64,000 nt of DNA from CAYYJR01 sp964472305 (GTDB taxonomy: Bacteria > Armatimonadota > Hebobacteria > CAIYQO01), in the NCBI GenBank assembly GCA_964472305.1, contig CAYYJR010000015.1, positions 1 to 64,000 of the forward strand, in the 5' to 3' direction. The position numbers were made by a program, and so were the translations under genes. How positions within the stretch are numbered: the stretch's first letter is position 1; each line of letters starts with the position of its first letter. A model generated the notes under the pieces. That model searched no databases. It had not been told where the DNA came from and saw nothing but the letters and a program-made list of their open reading frames with translations. This document shows positions 17,065 through 25,865 of the stretch, one piece after another.

Positions 17065-19614
17065 TTACTTCTTCTTCTCAAAGACGACATAATCCATCCC
17101 GCACTTGGAGCATTTGCCCGGTTTGGTACTCTCCATATCCACATGCATCGGGCAGTGGTACCACTTCGTGGTATCCGCGGTCGGCCGACCGGTCGTGGGC
17201 ATCGTCACCGTTATCTCACCATTGGTGCCTTTGTCTTGCCGCGACGCCGGGTGTTGAACTGTAGACTTTGGCAAGACGGCAGTATTGGGCGAAACGGGCG
17301 GCGCAGTACCCTTGGGGGTGACAACGTCTGCTGCATCCTCCATGCCTGACAATCGCCCGGTAGGAGTGGATACCGGTGATGCCGACATGGGCAGCCTTGA
17401 GGTAGGCACTGGACTTAGGGCCTGCTGAACCACCGTCACCGCATCCCCATCATGGAGATTAGACAATCCGGAGGTAATCACCTGATCACCGTCCTTCACC
17501 CCGGTCAGGATTTCCGTCCGGTCATTGCTCACGCGTCCGGTGGTCACGGCGACACGTCTGGCGACCGTCCGCATCCCGTCATTCGCGGCAAGGAACACAC
17601 TGGACAGCCCATCACGGGTAATCAATGCACTCGTCGGTATGGTGATGGTCATGCGGGAGGTATTCCCCAGGTTGATTTGCACCGACAGATATTGTCCGGG
17701 TTTCAGCAGGGCACCGGGATTTGCCACGCGGGCTTCGACAATCGCCGTGCGCGCGGTGGTATCTCGTGCCGGAAAGATGGCGGAAATGCGGGTGGTGATG
17801 ACGCGCCCCGGCACATCTACGGCGTGAGCCGTCAGTAGTTGTCCCATCTGGATTTGCCCCAGATCCGCTTCCGAAACATTGGCCTGGATACGCACCGCAT
17901 CAATCTTCGCGATCTTCAGAATGGACATCCCCGGCTGCACCAGCACGCCTGGTGAAATATTACGGGCGGTCACGATGCCACCGACCGCGGAACGAATGGT
18001 CGTATACCCACGAACGGTACTGGCCTCGGTCAAAGCCGCGCGGGCTTGCAAGGACGTGGTGGTGGCCACCTGGGCTTTCGCGGACGCCCCGGTCACTCCG
18101 GCGGTGGCGGCGTGCACATCGGCTTCCGCCGTGGCGATGCCTGCCTGTGCTTCCGTGATCCGCCCCTGGGCGCTATCGCGATCCGCGTGCGCCTGTTCCA
18201 GTCGGGCTTCCGCGGTCGTGATCGCTGCTTGCGCGGCCCCCTGACGGGCCTGGGCCTGGGCGTATTCTTGTTTGGCACGTGTAACGCCGGCTTCCGCGGT
18301 GCGAACCCCTGCTTTGACTTGCTTCACCTTCGCGTTGGCTGCCGCCGCCTGCGCAGTCTCGCGATCCAATTCCTCTTTCGCGATAGCCCCTTGCTCATAG
18401 AGTTTCTTTTCACGGGCAATTTCCGTGATCCAGTAGTCGGCATCGGCTTGTGCGCTCTCGACATCGCTCTGCGCCTGGATGACAGCTTCATTGGCCTGGT
18501 CAATCCCGGCTTGCGCCGCGAGGACGGCCCCGTCCTCCTCTTTCGCCATCTGGCGGGCATTATTGACATCGCTCTGCGCGGCCTTCACGGAACCATCAGC
18601 GGCGCGGGCGGCGGCCTGCACCTGCGTGAGTTGCGCGCGGGCCTGGTCAACGGCTTTCAACGCTTTGGCATGACTGGCACGCGCAGAGGAGATATCGGCA
18701 TTCGCCGCGACAATTTCCTGGTTTGCCCCCATGTTCCCATACAATGCCTGGGTTTCCTTGGCGGCTAATTCTGCGGAATCCAACATCGCGACAACCTGTC
18801 CGCGCGCTACACGATCTCCCGGGTATAACGACATGGCGACCAGCCGACCGGTTACCCGCGGATAGACATCCTCTTCGACATCGGGCACCACCGAGCCGGT
18901 ATAGGTGGCACTCGCCTGAAACGACACAGCCCGGGCGGTTTCCGTCGACACCGCCACCGTGCCCGGCGCCGCCTGGGTGCTCATATCCATATTCGCGGAA
19001 GCGACAACCGTCGAGGTTTTCGGGTCGCGATATTTCTTCACGATGGCAATAGTTCCCACGAGCACGATAAGCAAGGTCAGTGTACCGACGAGATAGCCGC
19101 GCTGCTTGTCCGGGATCCTCCGGTAAAAGATGATGGTGACGACAGTGACACCGAGAATCAGCAAGACAAAAAGGTCAAACCAGGGGATCGCCAACCCGCC
19201 GCCTTTGGCGGTGATGCCTTTCCCGGTCTCCACCAGGAAATGGGCGGTGCCATCGCCATCCATCTTCATGCCGGCCATCTGCTGGACGGAAACATCGACC
19301 TTCCAAGCGCCCGCCATCGAGAAGTTTACCGTCGCCCCATACTCCCCATCATTGCGGCCTGGCGTCGCTTTCGCATCCGCCGGCATGGGCATGCTGGTCA
19401 TGTCGATATGCACATCGACACCGGCACCAGTGAGTGGCTTTTCCCCATCCCTGATGGTGATGACCAGCAGGTTCTCCCCCACGGTCGGCGGCGAAGGCCG
19501 GCTCGACAACTCAACGGTATACTTCCCAGCCCGTGTCGTCACCGAACCCGCCGCAAATGCCAGACTGGTACTTAGCAGTACCGCCGTGACGAGCAATACC
19601 CAGAGATGTCTCAT
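17065..19614 (-). CDS. Fusion periplasmic adaptor: FixH/YtkA-like domain + HlyD/MFP core + heavy-metal-binding tail
   Basis: The protein has 849 residues. In order it contains a signal peptide; a beta-sandwich of the YtkA/FixH type (residues about 25-135, with THIDMTSMPMPADAKATPG-like and MAGAWKVDV segments); two membrane helices (about 145-200); and a membrane-fusion-protein core with an unusually long Ala/Gln-rich coiled-coil hairpin (about 280-530). Lipoyl and beta-barrel domains follow (GGIVTARNISPGVLVQPGM), then a Pro/Thr-rich linker. It ends in a heavy-metal-binding domain, YHCPMHVDMESTKPGKCSKC. It should bridge the RND pump and TolC, and the two extra domains could capture or hand over metal. 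The start has AAGGAG 6 nt upstream; an adjacent ATG lies at 19617. Confidence 0.85.
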   Translation of the reverse strand: MRHLWVLLVTAVLLSTSLAFAAGSVTTRAGKYTVELSSRPSPPTVGENLLVITIRDGEKPLTGAGVDVHIDMTSMPMPADAKATPGRNDGEYGATVNFSMAGAWKVDVSVQQMAGMKMDGDGTAHFLVETGKGITAKGGGLAIPWFDLFVLLILGVTVVTIIFYRRIPDKQRGYLVGTLTLLIVLVGTIAIVKKYRDPKTSTVVASANMDMSTQAAPGTVAVSTETARAVSFQASATYTGSVVPDVEEDVYPRVTGRLVAMSLYPGDRVARGQVVAMLDSAELAAKETQALYGNMGANQEIVAANADISSARASHAKALKAVDQARAQLTQVQAAARAADGSVKAAQSDVNNARQMAKEEDGAVLAAQAGIDQANEAVIQAQSDVESAQADADYWITEIAREKKLYEQGAIAKEELDRETAQAAAANAKVKQVKAGVRTAEAGVTRAKQEYAQAQARQGAAQAAITTAEARLEQAHADRDSAQGRITEAQAGIATAEADVHAATAGVTGASAKAQVATTTSLQARAALTEASTVRGYTTIRSAVGGIVTARNISPGVLVQPGMSILKIAKIDAVRIQANVSEADLGQIQMGQLLTAHAVDVPGRVITTRISAIFPARDTTARTAIVEARVANPGALLKPGQYLSVQINLGNTSRMTITIPTSALITRDGLSSVFLAANDGMRTVARRVAVTTGRVSNDRTEILTGVKDGDQVITSGLSNLHDGDAVTVVQQALSPVPTSRLPMSASPVSTPTGRLSGMEDAADVVTPKGTAPPVSPNTAVLPKSTVQHPASRQDKGTNGEITVTMPTTGRPTADTTKWYHCPMHVDMESTKPGKCSKCGMDYVVFEKKK

Positions 19615-19681
19615 CATCTTCTCCTTCTGAACCACCCCTCGAAAACAACAGGCCGTGGGGATGTACCTTCCCGGTCAACAG

Positions 19682-20221
19682 TTATGCACCTGGAGTCTGT
19701 AGGCGATGCCTGCGCGTGATCACGATAACCACCACGATTCCTGCCACCACGCCAATTATCAATGGCCAGGGGAGTCCGGTGGGGGCGGCGGGTGTCGCCG
19801 GTGCCGATGCGTCTCCACTGGTTGCTGGCTGTGCGGTCACTGTAAACGTGGCCTTGCCATCGCCGTCCATCACCATACCGGCCATTGCATGCACGGTGGC
19901 GGTGAGTTTCCACTGACCTGCCATGCCGAGATTCACTTCGGCGACATACTGCCCATTTTCGCCGCCGGGAGACGCTTTTATATCGGCAGGCATCGACATG
20001 CCCACCATATCGATATGAAGAGAGATGTCTGCGCCTTTCACCGGTTCCTTCCCGTCTGTAATCGTCAAGGTGACGTGATTGTCACCGACGATCGGTTGTG
20101 CAGGATGCATGGTTATAGCCACGGAATATTTCCCGGCTTTTGCGATTTGCGTTTCTGTGGCAAAGGCCATGCTGGCCACCAGGACCAGGAGCATCGCGCT
20201 TATCAACAGCAAGTATTTCAT
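19682..20221 (-). CDS. FixH/YtkA-like exported protein with C-terminal membrane helix
   Basis: This 179-residue protein has a signal peptide (MKYLLLISAMLLVLVASMAFA), a single beta-sandwich and a C-terminal helix (WPLIIGVVAGIVVVIVIT) with a positively charged tail, so the domain faces the periplasm. The sandwich parallels the first domain of the adjacent adaptor: both have a KYSVAI/KYTVEL start, HIDM..MPAD.KA(S/T)PG, and MAG.WK.....MAGM.MDGDG. A duplication within the operon is therefore likely. Met- and Asp-rich loops would suit copper or silver binding, as inferred from the operon. AAAAGGA lies 8 nt before the ATG at 20221. Confidence 0.75.
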   Translation of the reverse strand: MKYLLLISAMLLVLVASMAFATETQIAKAGKYSVAITMHPAQPIVGDNHVTLTITDGKEPVKGADISLHIDMVGMSMPADIKASPGGENGQYVAEVNLGMAGQWKLTATVHAMAGMVMDGDGKATFTVTAQPATSGDASAPATPAAPTGLPWPLIIGVVAGIVVVIVITRRHRLQTPGA

Positions 20222-20257
20222 GTGCACCGTCCTTTTGTATCGTCATGCACCGACGCG

Positions 20258-21595
20258 TTACAGGGCGATCACGGCAGGCGTCTGGGTTGGTGCCGTGGTC
20301 TCGACCGTATCCACCCCGATGGCCTGGTACAATGCGGCCAGCGTTCCCCGATATTGAGTCTGGGCCGTCACTAGACGCTGGCGCGCTTCCGTCAAGGCAC
20401 GTTGGGCGTCGAGTAATTCGACAATCGTCCCTTTACCGCCGGTATAGCGCGCTTGCGCCACCGTATACGCTTCTTCCGCCGCGGCTACCTGTGCGGTTGC
20501 GGTCTCGATATTTTGGTGCGCTGCGGTCACCCGCGCTTCCGCACCCGCGACATCCGCGCGCACCTGTAACTCCAGCGTTTCCCGCATGGCCTGGACTTGC
20601 GTCACGGCTTGCCGGGCTTCCTGCACTTCTGCTTTCCGCCGTCCGCCATCCAGCATCGGGATACCAGCCACCACGCCGACCGTCAGTCCGGCCGATTGCC
20701 CCATATCCGCCGGCGCGATGACATCGACCATCCCCACGGCATAGATCTGGGGCTTGTAACTCGCTTTCCGCGCATTGACCGTCGCTTCAGCGCCGGCAAT
20801 CGTCTGCTGCGCCGCCAGCAGGTCCGGACGTCGTGCTAATGCCGTTTCCAGTGCATTGGCGGGGGCAGTTGGCACAGGCTCATCAGCCGGCGTGAGCGCG
20901 AGCGAGGTGGCCGGCACACCCAATGCTTGGGCCAGACGCGCACGAGATATGGTGACATCAGCCTGCGCATTTGCCACCTGCTGTTGGGCATCTTTCAGCG
21001 CCGCTTGCGCACGGAGGACATCAAACCGTGGTACCTTCCCGACATCAAAGAGTTGCTGTGTGACTTCAGCATTCCGGGTTTGTGCGGTCACGGTATCCTG
21101 CGCGACGGTCAACATGGCCAGTGACTGCCGCCATTCCGCAAAACGCATGCGCGCTTCAGCGGCTACTTGCGTCCGTGTCGCGGTCACCTGATATTGAGAG
21201 GCACCGGCGCTCAGTTGCGCAGCGCGTATTGTGCTCTCGATGCGTCCCCCCGTATAGAGTGGGAGCATGGCCATGCCGTTGAGATCCAGCGACGTCCGGT
21301 CCTGCGATTGGAGAATGGCTTGCGGCATCACACCGGGCACCGCAAGGTTATTACGCATCGAAGACGCGACCGCCAGGCCATTGCCCGACACTTGCAGTGC
21401 CGCCTCCGAGCGCGCCATACCGACCTGTGCCTGGGCCATCCCCGCCTCAGCTTGCGCGGCGCGGATCATGGGTTGATGTTGCAGCGCCAGTTGCACCGCC
21501 ACCGCCTCGGTCAACGGCGCTGGCGCCTCTTGTGCCATGGCTGCCGTCACCAGCATGCTGATGGCGAGTATACTGACCCACATTCGACTCCGCAT
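20258..21595 (-). CDS. TolC-family outer-membrane efflux channel
   Basis: This 445-residue protein has a signal peptide (MRSRMWVSILAISMLVTAAMA) and two homologous helical halves typical of outer-membrane efflux proteins. ALQHQPMIRAAQAEAGMAQA opens the first. VAAAEEAYTVAQARYTGGKG and TIVELLDAQRALTEARQRLV close the second. It would provide the outer-membrane exit duct for the RND/adaptor pair and is the first gene of the five-gene operon. The ATG at 21595 has GGGAGG six nt upstream; earlier in-frame codons lack a site and would disrupt the signal peptide. Family assignment is strong. Confidence 0.9.
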   Translation of the reverse strand: MRSRMWVSILAISMLVTAAMAQEAPAPLTEAVAVQLALQHQPMIRAAQAEAGMAQAQVGMARSEAALQVSGNGLAVASSMRNNLAVPGVMPQAILQSQDRTSLDLNGMAMLPLYTGGRIESTIRAAQLSAGASQYQVTATRTQVAAEARMRFAEWRQSLAMLTVAQDTVTAQTRNAEVTQQLFDVGKVPRFDVLRAQAALKDAQQQVANAQADVTISRARLAQALGVPATSLALTPADEPVPTAPANALETALARRPDLLAAQQTIAGAEATVNARKASYKPQIYAVGMVDVIAPADMGQSAGLTVGVVAGIPMLDGGRRKAEVQEARQAVTQVQAMRETLELQVRADVAGAEARVTAAHQNIETATAQVAAAEEAYTVAQARYTGGKGTIVELLDAQRALTEARQRLVTAQTQYRGTLAALYQAIGVDTVETTAPTQTPAVIAL

Positions 21596-21829
21596 AATTG
21601 GCCTCCCGACAAAGGTTCGAACCGCGCAACATCGTGCTCTATTCCCAAGGACGGACGAATACCCTGTGCGGTTCCCTTTGCGTAACAACGTCTTCCTGCG
21701 CTTTTCACAGAACAGTCATTTGCAATGACACCACATTCACTCGTCAGCATACATAGTCTTAAATTTAGTAAAGATAAATATGAAACCAAACTTGAGTGAA
21801 GTGCGCCCGTCGAAACTGTACGAAACAGG

Positions 21830-21906
21830 ATCATTGGTAGATCGTGGAGGATTGCTCGTGGCTGGCAAGGTGGCGTTCCGCGCGTGTATGCGGACATCCC
21901 TGCCAG
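21830..21906 (+). repeat. 77-nt dispersed repeat, copy B
   Basis: This is a direct copy of the repeat at 10476-10552 (see copy A for the alignment). Together they bracket about 11.3 kb holding the outer-membrane protein, the transposase remnant and the whole metal-efflux operon. Confidence 0.7.
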
Positions 21907-22044
21907 GAACATCGCCGCCGCCAGGCGCAAACAGACCTCCGAGATGATAGCGAGCGCATTGCGGATAATTTCTGCGAAAATCGCTTTGTCTGAATACGCC
22001 AGCACGGATATTGCGCAATGCCATCGTGTGGGAGCGAACATCGA

Positions 22045-22188
22045 TCAGCACCCATGTGTTCCGGTATCACCACGGTCGGCAGTCAGTAAGACACAGGCGC
22101 GCGTCGCTTGGGCGCCTTCGCGCAAGAAGGTCTGGAGGAGGATACGCTCGTTGTCAGCAAAAGTGATCTGCTGTTTGGTAGCCTGCAT
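22045..22188 (-). pseudogene. possible N-terminal fragment of an IS630-like transposase
   Basis: The 47-codon frame reads ITFADNERILLQTFLREGAQ, then ACVLLTADRG, before a stop. The pattern (acidic start, ERxxLxxxLREG, RA.xLLxADxG) resembles the first helix-turn-helix of IS630/Tc1-type transposases, with a few residues missing before the second half. The remaining transposase is absent. Similarity is weak and could be fortuitous. Confidence 0.3.
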
Positions 22189-22211
22189 CGGTGATCCCCT
22201 GTGGTCGACTA

Positions 22212-23180
22212 CTAGCCCACCCGCTCGTGATACGCACCCTCGCTTGCGGCGATCAGATACCAGAGGGTGCGGTTGATCGGCGTTTGCAAGCCGTGCAATT
22301 CGGCGGTGCGCACGATGGCGCCGTTGATGGCGTCAATTTCAGTCCGGCGCGCATGCAACACGTCAGCAAGCATGGAGTTGACGTTGGGCGCGGTGGCCTG
22401 GCAGACGGTCAGCAGGCGGGCACGCCAGTCCTGGCGGGCGATGCGCACTCCCTGCTTGCGCGCCACCATGGCGGCTTCGCGCGCGGCGGCGGTCATCAGC
22501 TTCAGTATGGGTTCATGGAGGGCCAGCGCTCCGTTGCGCAGACGGGTAAGGGCGGCCACCGGATTGATGGCAGCGTTGAGAATGGCCTTGCCCCAGAGCG
22601 CCGCAGTCAGGTCCTGGGTAATCGACACGGCGAAGCCGGCCCGTAACAGCACCGCGACCACGTCGTCCAGTCGTGCGTCGGGACGGCCATCGGAACGTCC
22701 GAGCACCGTCGGCCAACTGCCGGTGTCGCGCACCACGCCGGGACATTCCAATATCGCCGCCTGCGTGGTGGAACCGCCGAAAGCGCGCTCGCTGCCCAGG
22801 TGGCGCTGCAGTATTTCCACGTTGCCCAACCCGTTTTGCAGGGTGACGGCCACGGCGTCCGGCGGCAGATAATCCGCCAGCAGCGCGGCCACGTCGTCCG
22901 TGCGATAGGCTTTCACCAGCACCAGCGCGATATCCACCTGCGCCAACGCGCGCGGATCGGCAGTCACCGGTACGCGCACCGGATGCTCGCCGGCCACATC
23001 ATGCAGACGCAAACCGCTCTTTGTCAGCGCCTGCGCGCGCTCGGACTGATAATCGAGCAACAGCGTCGGCACACCCGCCAACGCCAGTCGGGCGGCAAAC
23101 AGCGTGCCCAACGCGCCGGGACCCACCACCGCCACGCGCGGACCAGCGAATTGTTGCATCCCGTGCGACTCGATCATCAT
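22212..23180 (-). CDS. panE: 2-dehydropantoate 2-reductase
   Basis: This 322-residue cytoplasmic enzyme reduces ketopantoate to pantoate with NADPH on the route to coenzyme A. The Rossmann motif VAVVGPGALGTLFAARLA is near the N-terminus. VLVKAYRTDDVA holds the conserved Lys. TLQNGLGNVE and the C-terminal LWGKAILNAAINPVAALT with the catalytic Lys are all present, as is the trailing helical domain with SMLADVLHARRTEIDAINGA. Length is normal. The ATG at 23180 has CAGGAG 7 nt upstream; a TTG two codons earlier would lie inside that spacer. No pantothenate neighbours are present, so it is probably a monocistronic unit. Confidence 0.9.
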   Translation of the reverse strand: MMIESHGMQQFAGPRVAVVGPGALGTLFAARLALAGVPTLLLDYQSERAQALTKSGLRLHDVAGEHPVRVPVTADPRALAQVDIALVLVKAYRTDDVAALLADYLPPDAVAVTLQNGLGNVEILQRHLGSERAFGGSTTQAAILECPGVVRDTGSWPTVLGRSDGRPDARLDDVVAVLLRAGFAVSITQDLTAALWGKAILNAAINPVAALTRLRNGALALHEPILKLMTAAAREAAMVARKQGVRIARQDWRARLLTVCQATAPNVNSMLADVLHARRTEIDAINGAIVRTAELHGLQTPINRTLWYLIAASEGAYHERVG

Positions 23181-23200
23181 GCGCAAACTCCTGAAAACAC

Positions 23201-23244
23201 GCCCGCCCCACTATCCGTGGAGGGGTTCGGATAGCGAAGCGGGC
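23201..23244. other. two-tier hairpin upstream of panE
   Basis: GCCCGC pairs with GCGGGC and, inside it, TATCCG pairs with CGGATA. The two stems are separated by a symmetric 5-nt internal loop. It lies in the 184-nt gap between panE and the Ig-like gene. It may be the 3' end of the upstream transcript or a panE leader structure. Confidence 0.4.
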
Positions 23245-23364
23245 TTGCGCCTTAAATTAGACGCCAGTCCCAGAATCCCTGCTGCAGGATGGATTCAGGG
23301 TCACATTATTCTCAGCAACGTGCGCTTTCCGGATCGCCGGTTTTGCAATCTGCGGTCCATACCC

Positions 23365-25782
23365 TTATTTCTCCCGCGGTAATGCGATACGGAAAGCATA
23401 CCGCGTGGAGAGCAGACCGACGTTGCCCGCGTCGTCGGGCGGCAGCATGCCGGTGATTTCGCCCAGCTCAAAGGATTGCGTGGCGAGAGATTGACCATCG
23501 CGCAGCCGCACCACACTCACCTGTGCGGCGTTGACACCAGCGGGATCGCGCCGTGCCAGCACTCCCAGTTCGCCGGCGGTCAGAAAGTGCGTAAAACCAC
23601 CCGGCAGCTTCCAGGCGATCTCCCGGGATTCCACATTCAACAACAACGTCTGCGTTTCCGTGCTCACCGCCAGCGCGCGGTTGGAAACGGGCACCAGTGC
23701 GCGTGCCGCCAACCGGAACACGGCAAAAGGCGCGCCGCCCTGACGGGTGAAAATGCTGATCGCCGGCTGCCGATCAGTTTGTGCCGCCGCTACGGCAACC
23801 CACTGGCCGTCATCGGGCAGCGTGATGCCGGTGGCCGGCAAGCCGTCCGTACGCCGTCCCTCGCACACGAGCGCTCCCGTCGGGTTATACAGGCGCACTG
23901 AGCCGCCGGGCAGCGCGAGAGCGAGATAGCCGTCGCCACTCAATGCCATCAGCGGCAGTGCCTCCAAGCCCTCGCGCAGCGTGAGCAAGGCGGCATTGTC
24001 CGGCGCGAAGAACAGCACCTGCGGCTGGGTGCCGTCCGGCTGTGCCGCGGCAACCAGCAGATGCCCGGACGTGGCCGCGCAGCGTGCTTCCGTCACATGG
24101 CTGCCGATGGGCAGCGTAATGGACAGATAACGGTCGATGGCGCCGTCGGGATGCAACAGCGTCACCTGGGCTTTGCCGTCGGTTTCGGTTACGAAGCCGT
24201 GCGCGGCGCCGAATTGATCGCGAATCAGCATGCCGAAGGCGCTGATGGCGTATTCCTTCGTCACTTTACCGCCCGAGTCGAGAATCTGCAGGCGCTGGGA
24301 TGAGGCGGTCTGCGTTCCCTTTTCCGTCTGAATCTGCCGGCGCATCCAGTTATCCGCCACGAAACTGGTCTGCTGCCCATTCCACCCGCGCACGTCCAGC
24401 CCCACCGCGGCAACCGTCGGGCCGGTGAACGCCACCTGGCTGGCCGCGGTCACCTGCTCCACCTGGGCGGTGACCACCGCCAAGCCGGGTCGATCGGCTG
24501 CGAGCAACGTCACGGCGGCACGCCCATCGTTATCGGTTGTCACCCGCGTGTTACGCAGCGTGCCCAGCGTCGCGGAAAAGGTCACCGGGATGTTGATCAT
24601 CGCCTGATCGTCGTTGTCGAGCACCAGGACTTCCAGGTGCACCTCACCCGCGCCATCCCCGGCGGCTTCGGTGGGATCCACGCTGAGAAAGATGCGCGGC
24701 TGCCGGGGCAGGGTGTCCTCGATCTCGGTGAAGATCACCGGCGCGTAGCCCCGCAGATTACCGGCGTCGGCGGTGATGTAGCCGCCGCCGGCCGCGTCCG
24801 CCGCGGTAAGCTGGACGGTGGCAATACCGTATATATCCGTGATCGCGCGGTACGGCATAATGCGTCCCAGCGTGGTACGAAACAGCACCACCTGGCGCGC
24901 AATGCCAATCCCGCGCGAATCGGTTAACCGCAACCGCACGGTGGCGGTGCTGGCGCCGTCGGCAGGCAGGGTGGACGGATAGACGTCGAGGATGAATCCT
25001 AACGGATTTCGTCCCGGCAGCACCGGCGGATCCGGGCGATCAGGCCGGTGCGGGCGCGGTTGCGGTCCGGGTTTCCCTTCCCGTACTTCCACCGTGGTCG
25101 TCGAGGTGGTATTGCTATAGAACGCCGCCACGGTAATGGTTCCGCGGTCGTCCTCTTCCACCCGCAACTGCACGGTGGCGGTTCCGGTCGCATTGGTCAC
25201 GGCACTGTCGGCACTCAACGTGCCGCCGGTGGTGTAAAAGGATATTTTCTTGCCGGCTATGTCACTGTTGAACAATTGCGCGGTGATGGTCGTCGAGCCG
25301 CCGCGATTCAGTGTGATGGTCTGCGGGGTGGCGCACACGCGCACGGCGGGTGATATTTTCCCCAGCGGATCACTGACGGTCAGCTCGATAATCTGGCACA
25401 CCGGTGGTTCATCAGCATAACGCCCGCCGTCGTCAGCGGTGAGGAAAATGGCGTAATACCCCGGCTTCATCGGACCCATCCACAGCAGGTTGACCGGATT
25501 CTTCGTTACCGACATCACCTGCAGCGTACCCGCCGTCGTCTCCCAGCTTAACGTGACGGGATCATTCACCCGCTCGCGACCCACGCCGTTAGCGTCTGCC
25601 AGCACGTCGGAATCGGCGGCTGATAAGGTCAGGTTCACCGGCTGCCCCGGCATCACCGTATAGGCGCTCACCTTCACGCGCATCGTGATCGGACTGCCGG
25701 CGTCGTATTGCACCGCCCGCGCGCCTGACGCGGCAACCAGCAATATCGCCAACAGACAGCAGCACCAGAGTGATTGCATCAT
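23365..25782 (-). CDS. Large exported protein with bacterial Ig-like domains and a C-terminal propeller-like region
   Basis: This 805-residue protein has a signal peptide (MMQSLWCCCLLAILLVAASG). Residues about 25-450 contain several Big_1/invasin-type immunoglobulin-like modules. Repeated cues are NRGGSTTITAQLF, STTGTATVQL-like strands, DVYPSTLPADGASTATVRLR and TDNDGRAAVTLLAAD, separated by a Pro/Arg linker near residue 250. From about 470 on, repeating SGDGYLALALPGGSVRLYN-like units suggest a WD/PQQ-style propeller reading environmental or stored values. It is probably periplasmic or surface-exposed. No catalytic motif or anchor is visible. ATG codons at 25782 and 25779 both follow GAGGTG. 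A good promoter lies upstream. Confidence 0.7.
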   Translation of the reverse strand: MMQSLWCCCLLAILLVAASGARAVQYDAGSPITMRVKVSAYTVMPGQPVNLTLSAADSDVLADANGVGRERVNDPVTLSWETTAGTLQVMSVTKNPVNLLWMGPMKPGYYAIFLTADDGGRYADEPPVCQIIELTVSDPLGKISPAVRVCATPQTITLNRGGSTTITAQLFNSDIAGKKISFYTTGGTLSADSAVTNATGTATVQLRVEEDDRGTITVAAFYSNTTSTTTVEVREGKPGPQPRPHRPDRPDPPVLPGRNPLGFILDVYPSTLPADGASTATVRLRLTDSRGIGIARQVVLFRTTLGRIMPYRAITDIYGIATVQLTAADAAGGGYITADAGNLRGYAPVIFTEIEDTLPRQPRIFLSVDPTEAAGDGAGEVHLEVLVLDNDDQAMINIPVTFSATLGTLRNTRVTTDNDGRAAVTLLAADRPGLAVVTAQVEQVTAASQVAFTGPTVAAVGLDVRGWNGQQTSFVADNWMRRQIQTEKGTQTASSQRLQILDSGGKVTKEYAISAFGMLIRDQFGAAHGFVTETDGKAQVTLLHPDGAIDRYLSITLPIGSHVTEARCAATSGHLLVAAAQPDGTQPQVLFFAPDNAALLTLREGLEALPLMALSGDGYLALALPGGSVRLYNPTGALVCEGRRTDGLPATGITLPDDGQWVAVAAAQTDRQPAISIFTRQGGAPFAVFRLAARALVPVSNRALAVSTETQTLLLNVESREIAWKLPGGFTHFLTAGELGVLARRDPAGVNAAQVSVVRLRDGQSLATQSFELGEITGMLPPDDAGNVGLLSTRYAFRIALPREK

Positions 25783-25805
25783 ATCGCACCTCATTCGTCA
25801 GTCCT

Positions 25806-25834
25806 ATCATACTGCAATACGCGGGGTGCGCCAA
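25806..25834 (-). promoter_or_regulatory. promoter of the Ig-like protein gene
   Basis: On the minus strand there is a TTGGCG box, exactly 17 nt, then TATGAT, which ends 23 nt before the ATG at 25782. Both boxes and the spacing fit a vegetative promoter. Confidence 0.65.
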
Positions 25835-25865
25835 TCTGTTGCATGGCAGGAGGAAACATCATGCA

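Larger units (their letters stand above)
21596..22211. other. 616-nt intergenic region with repeat copy B and a transposase-like fragment
   Basis: This stretch has no intact gene. It holds the efflux operon's upstream DNA (with an AT-rich block around 21755-21790 that may contain its promoter), the 77-nt repeat copy B and a short minus-strand frame with weak IS630-like similarity. Reading frames across it change composition and lack ribosome sites. It looks like decayed mobile DNA. Confidence 0.6.

Noticed and set aside
21737..22051. 104-codon minus-strand frame containing the 77-nt repeat
   Set aside because: Crosses the repeat and AT-rich DNA, has no Shine-Dalgarno, and changes composition along its length. 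Treated as noncoding remnant.
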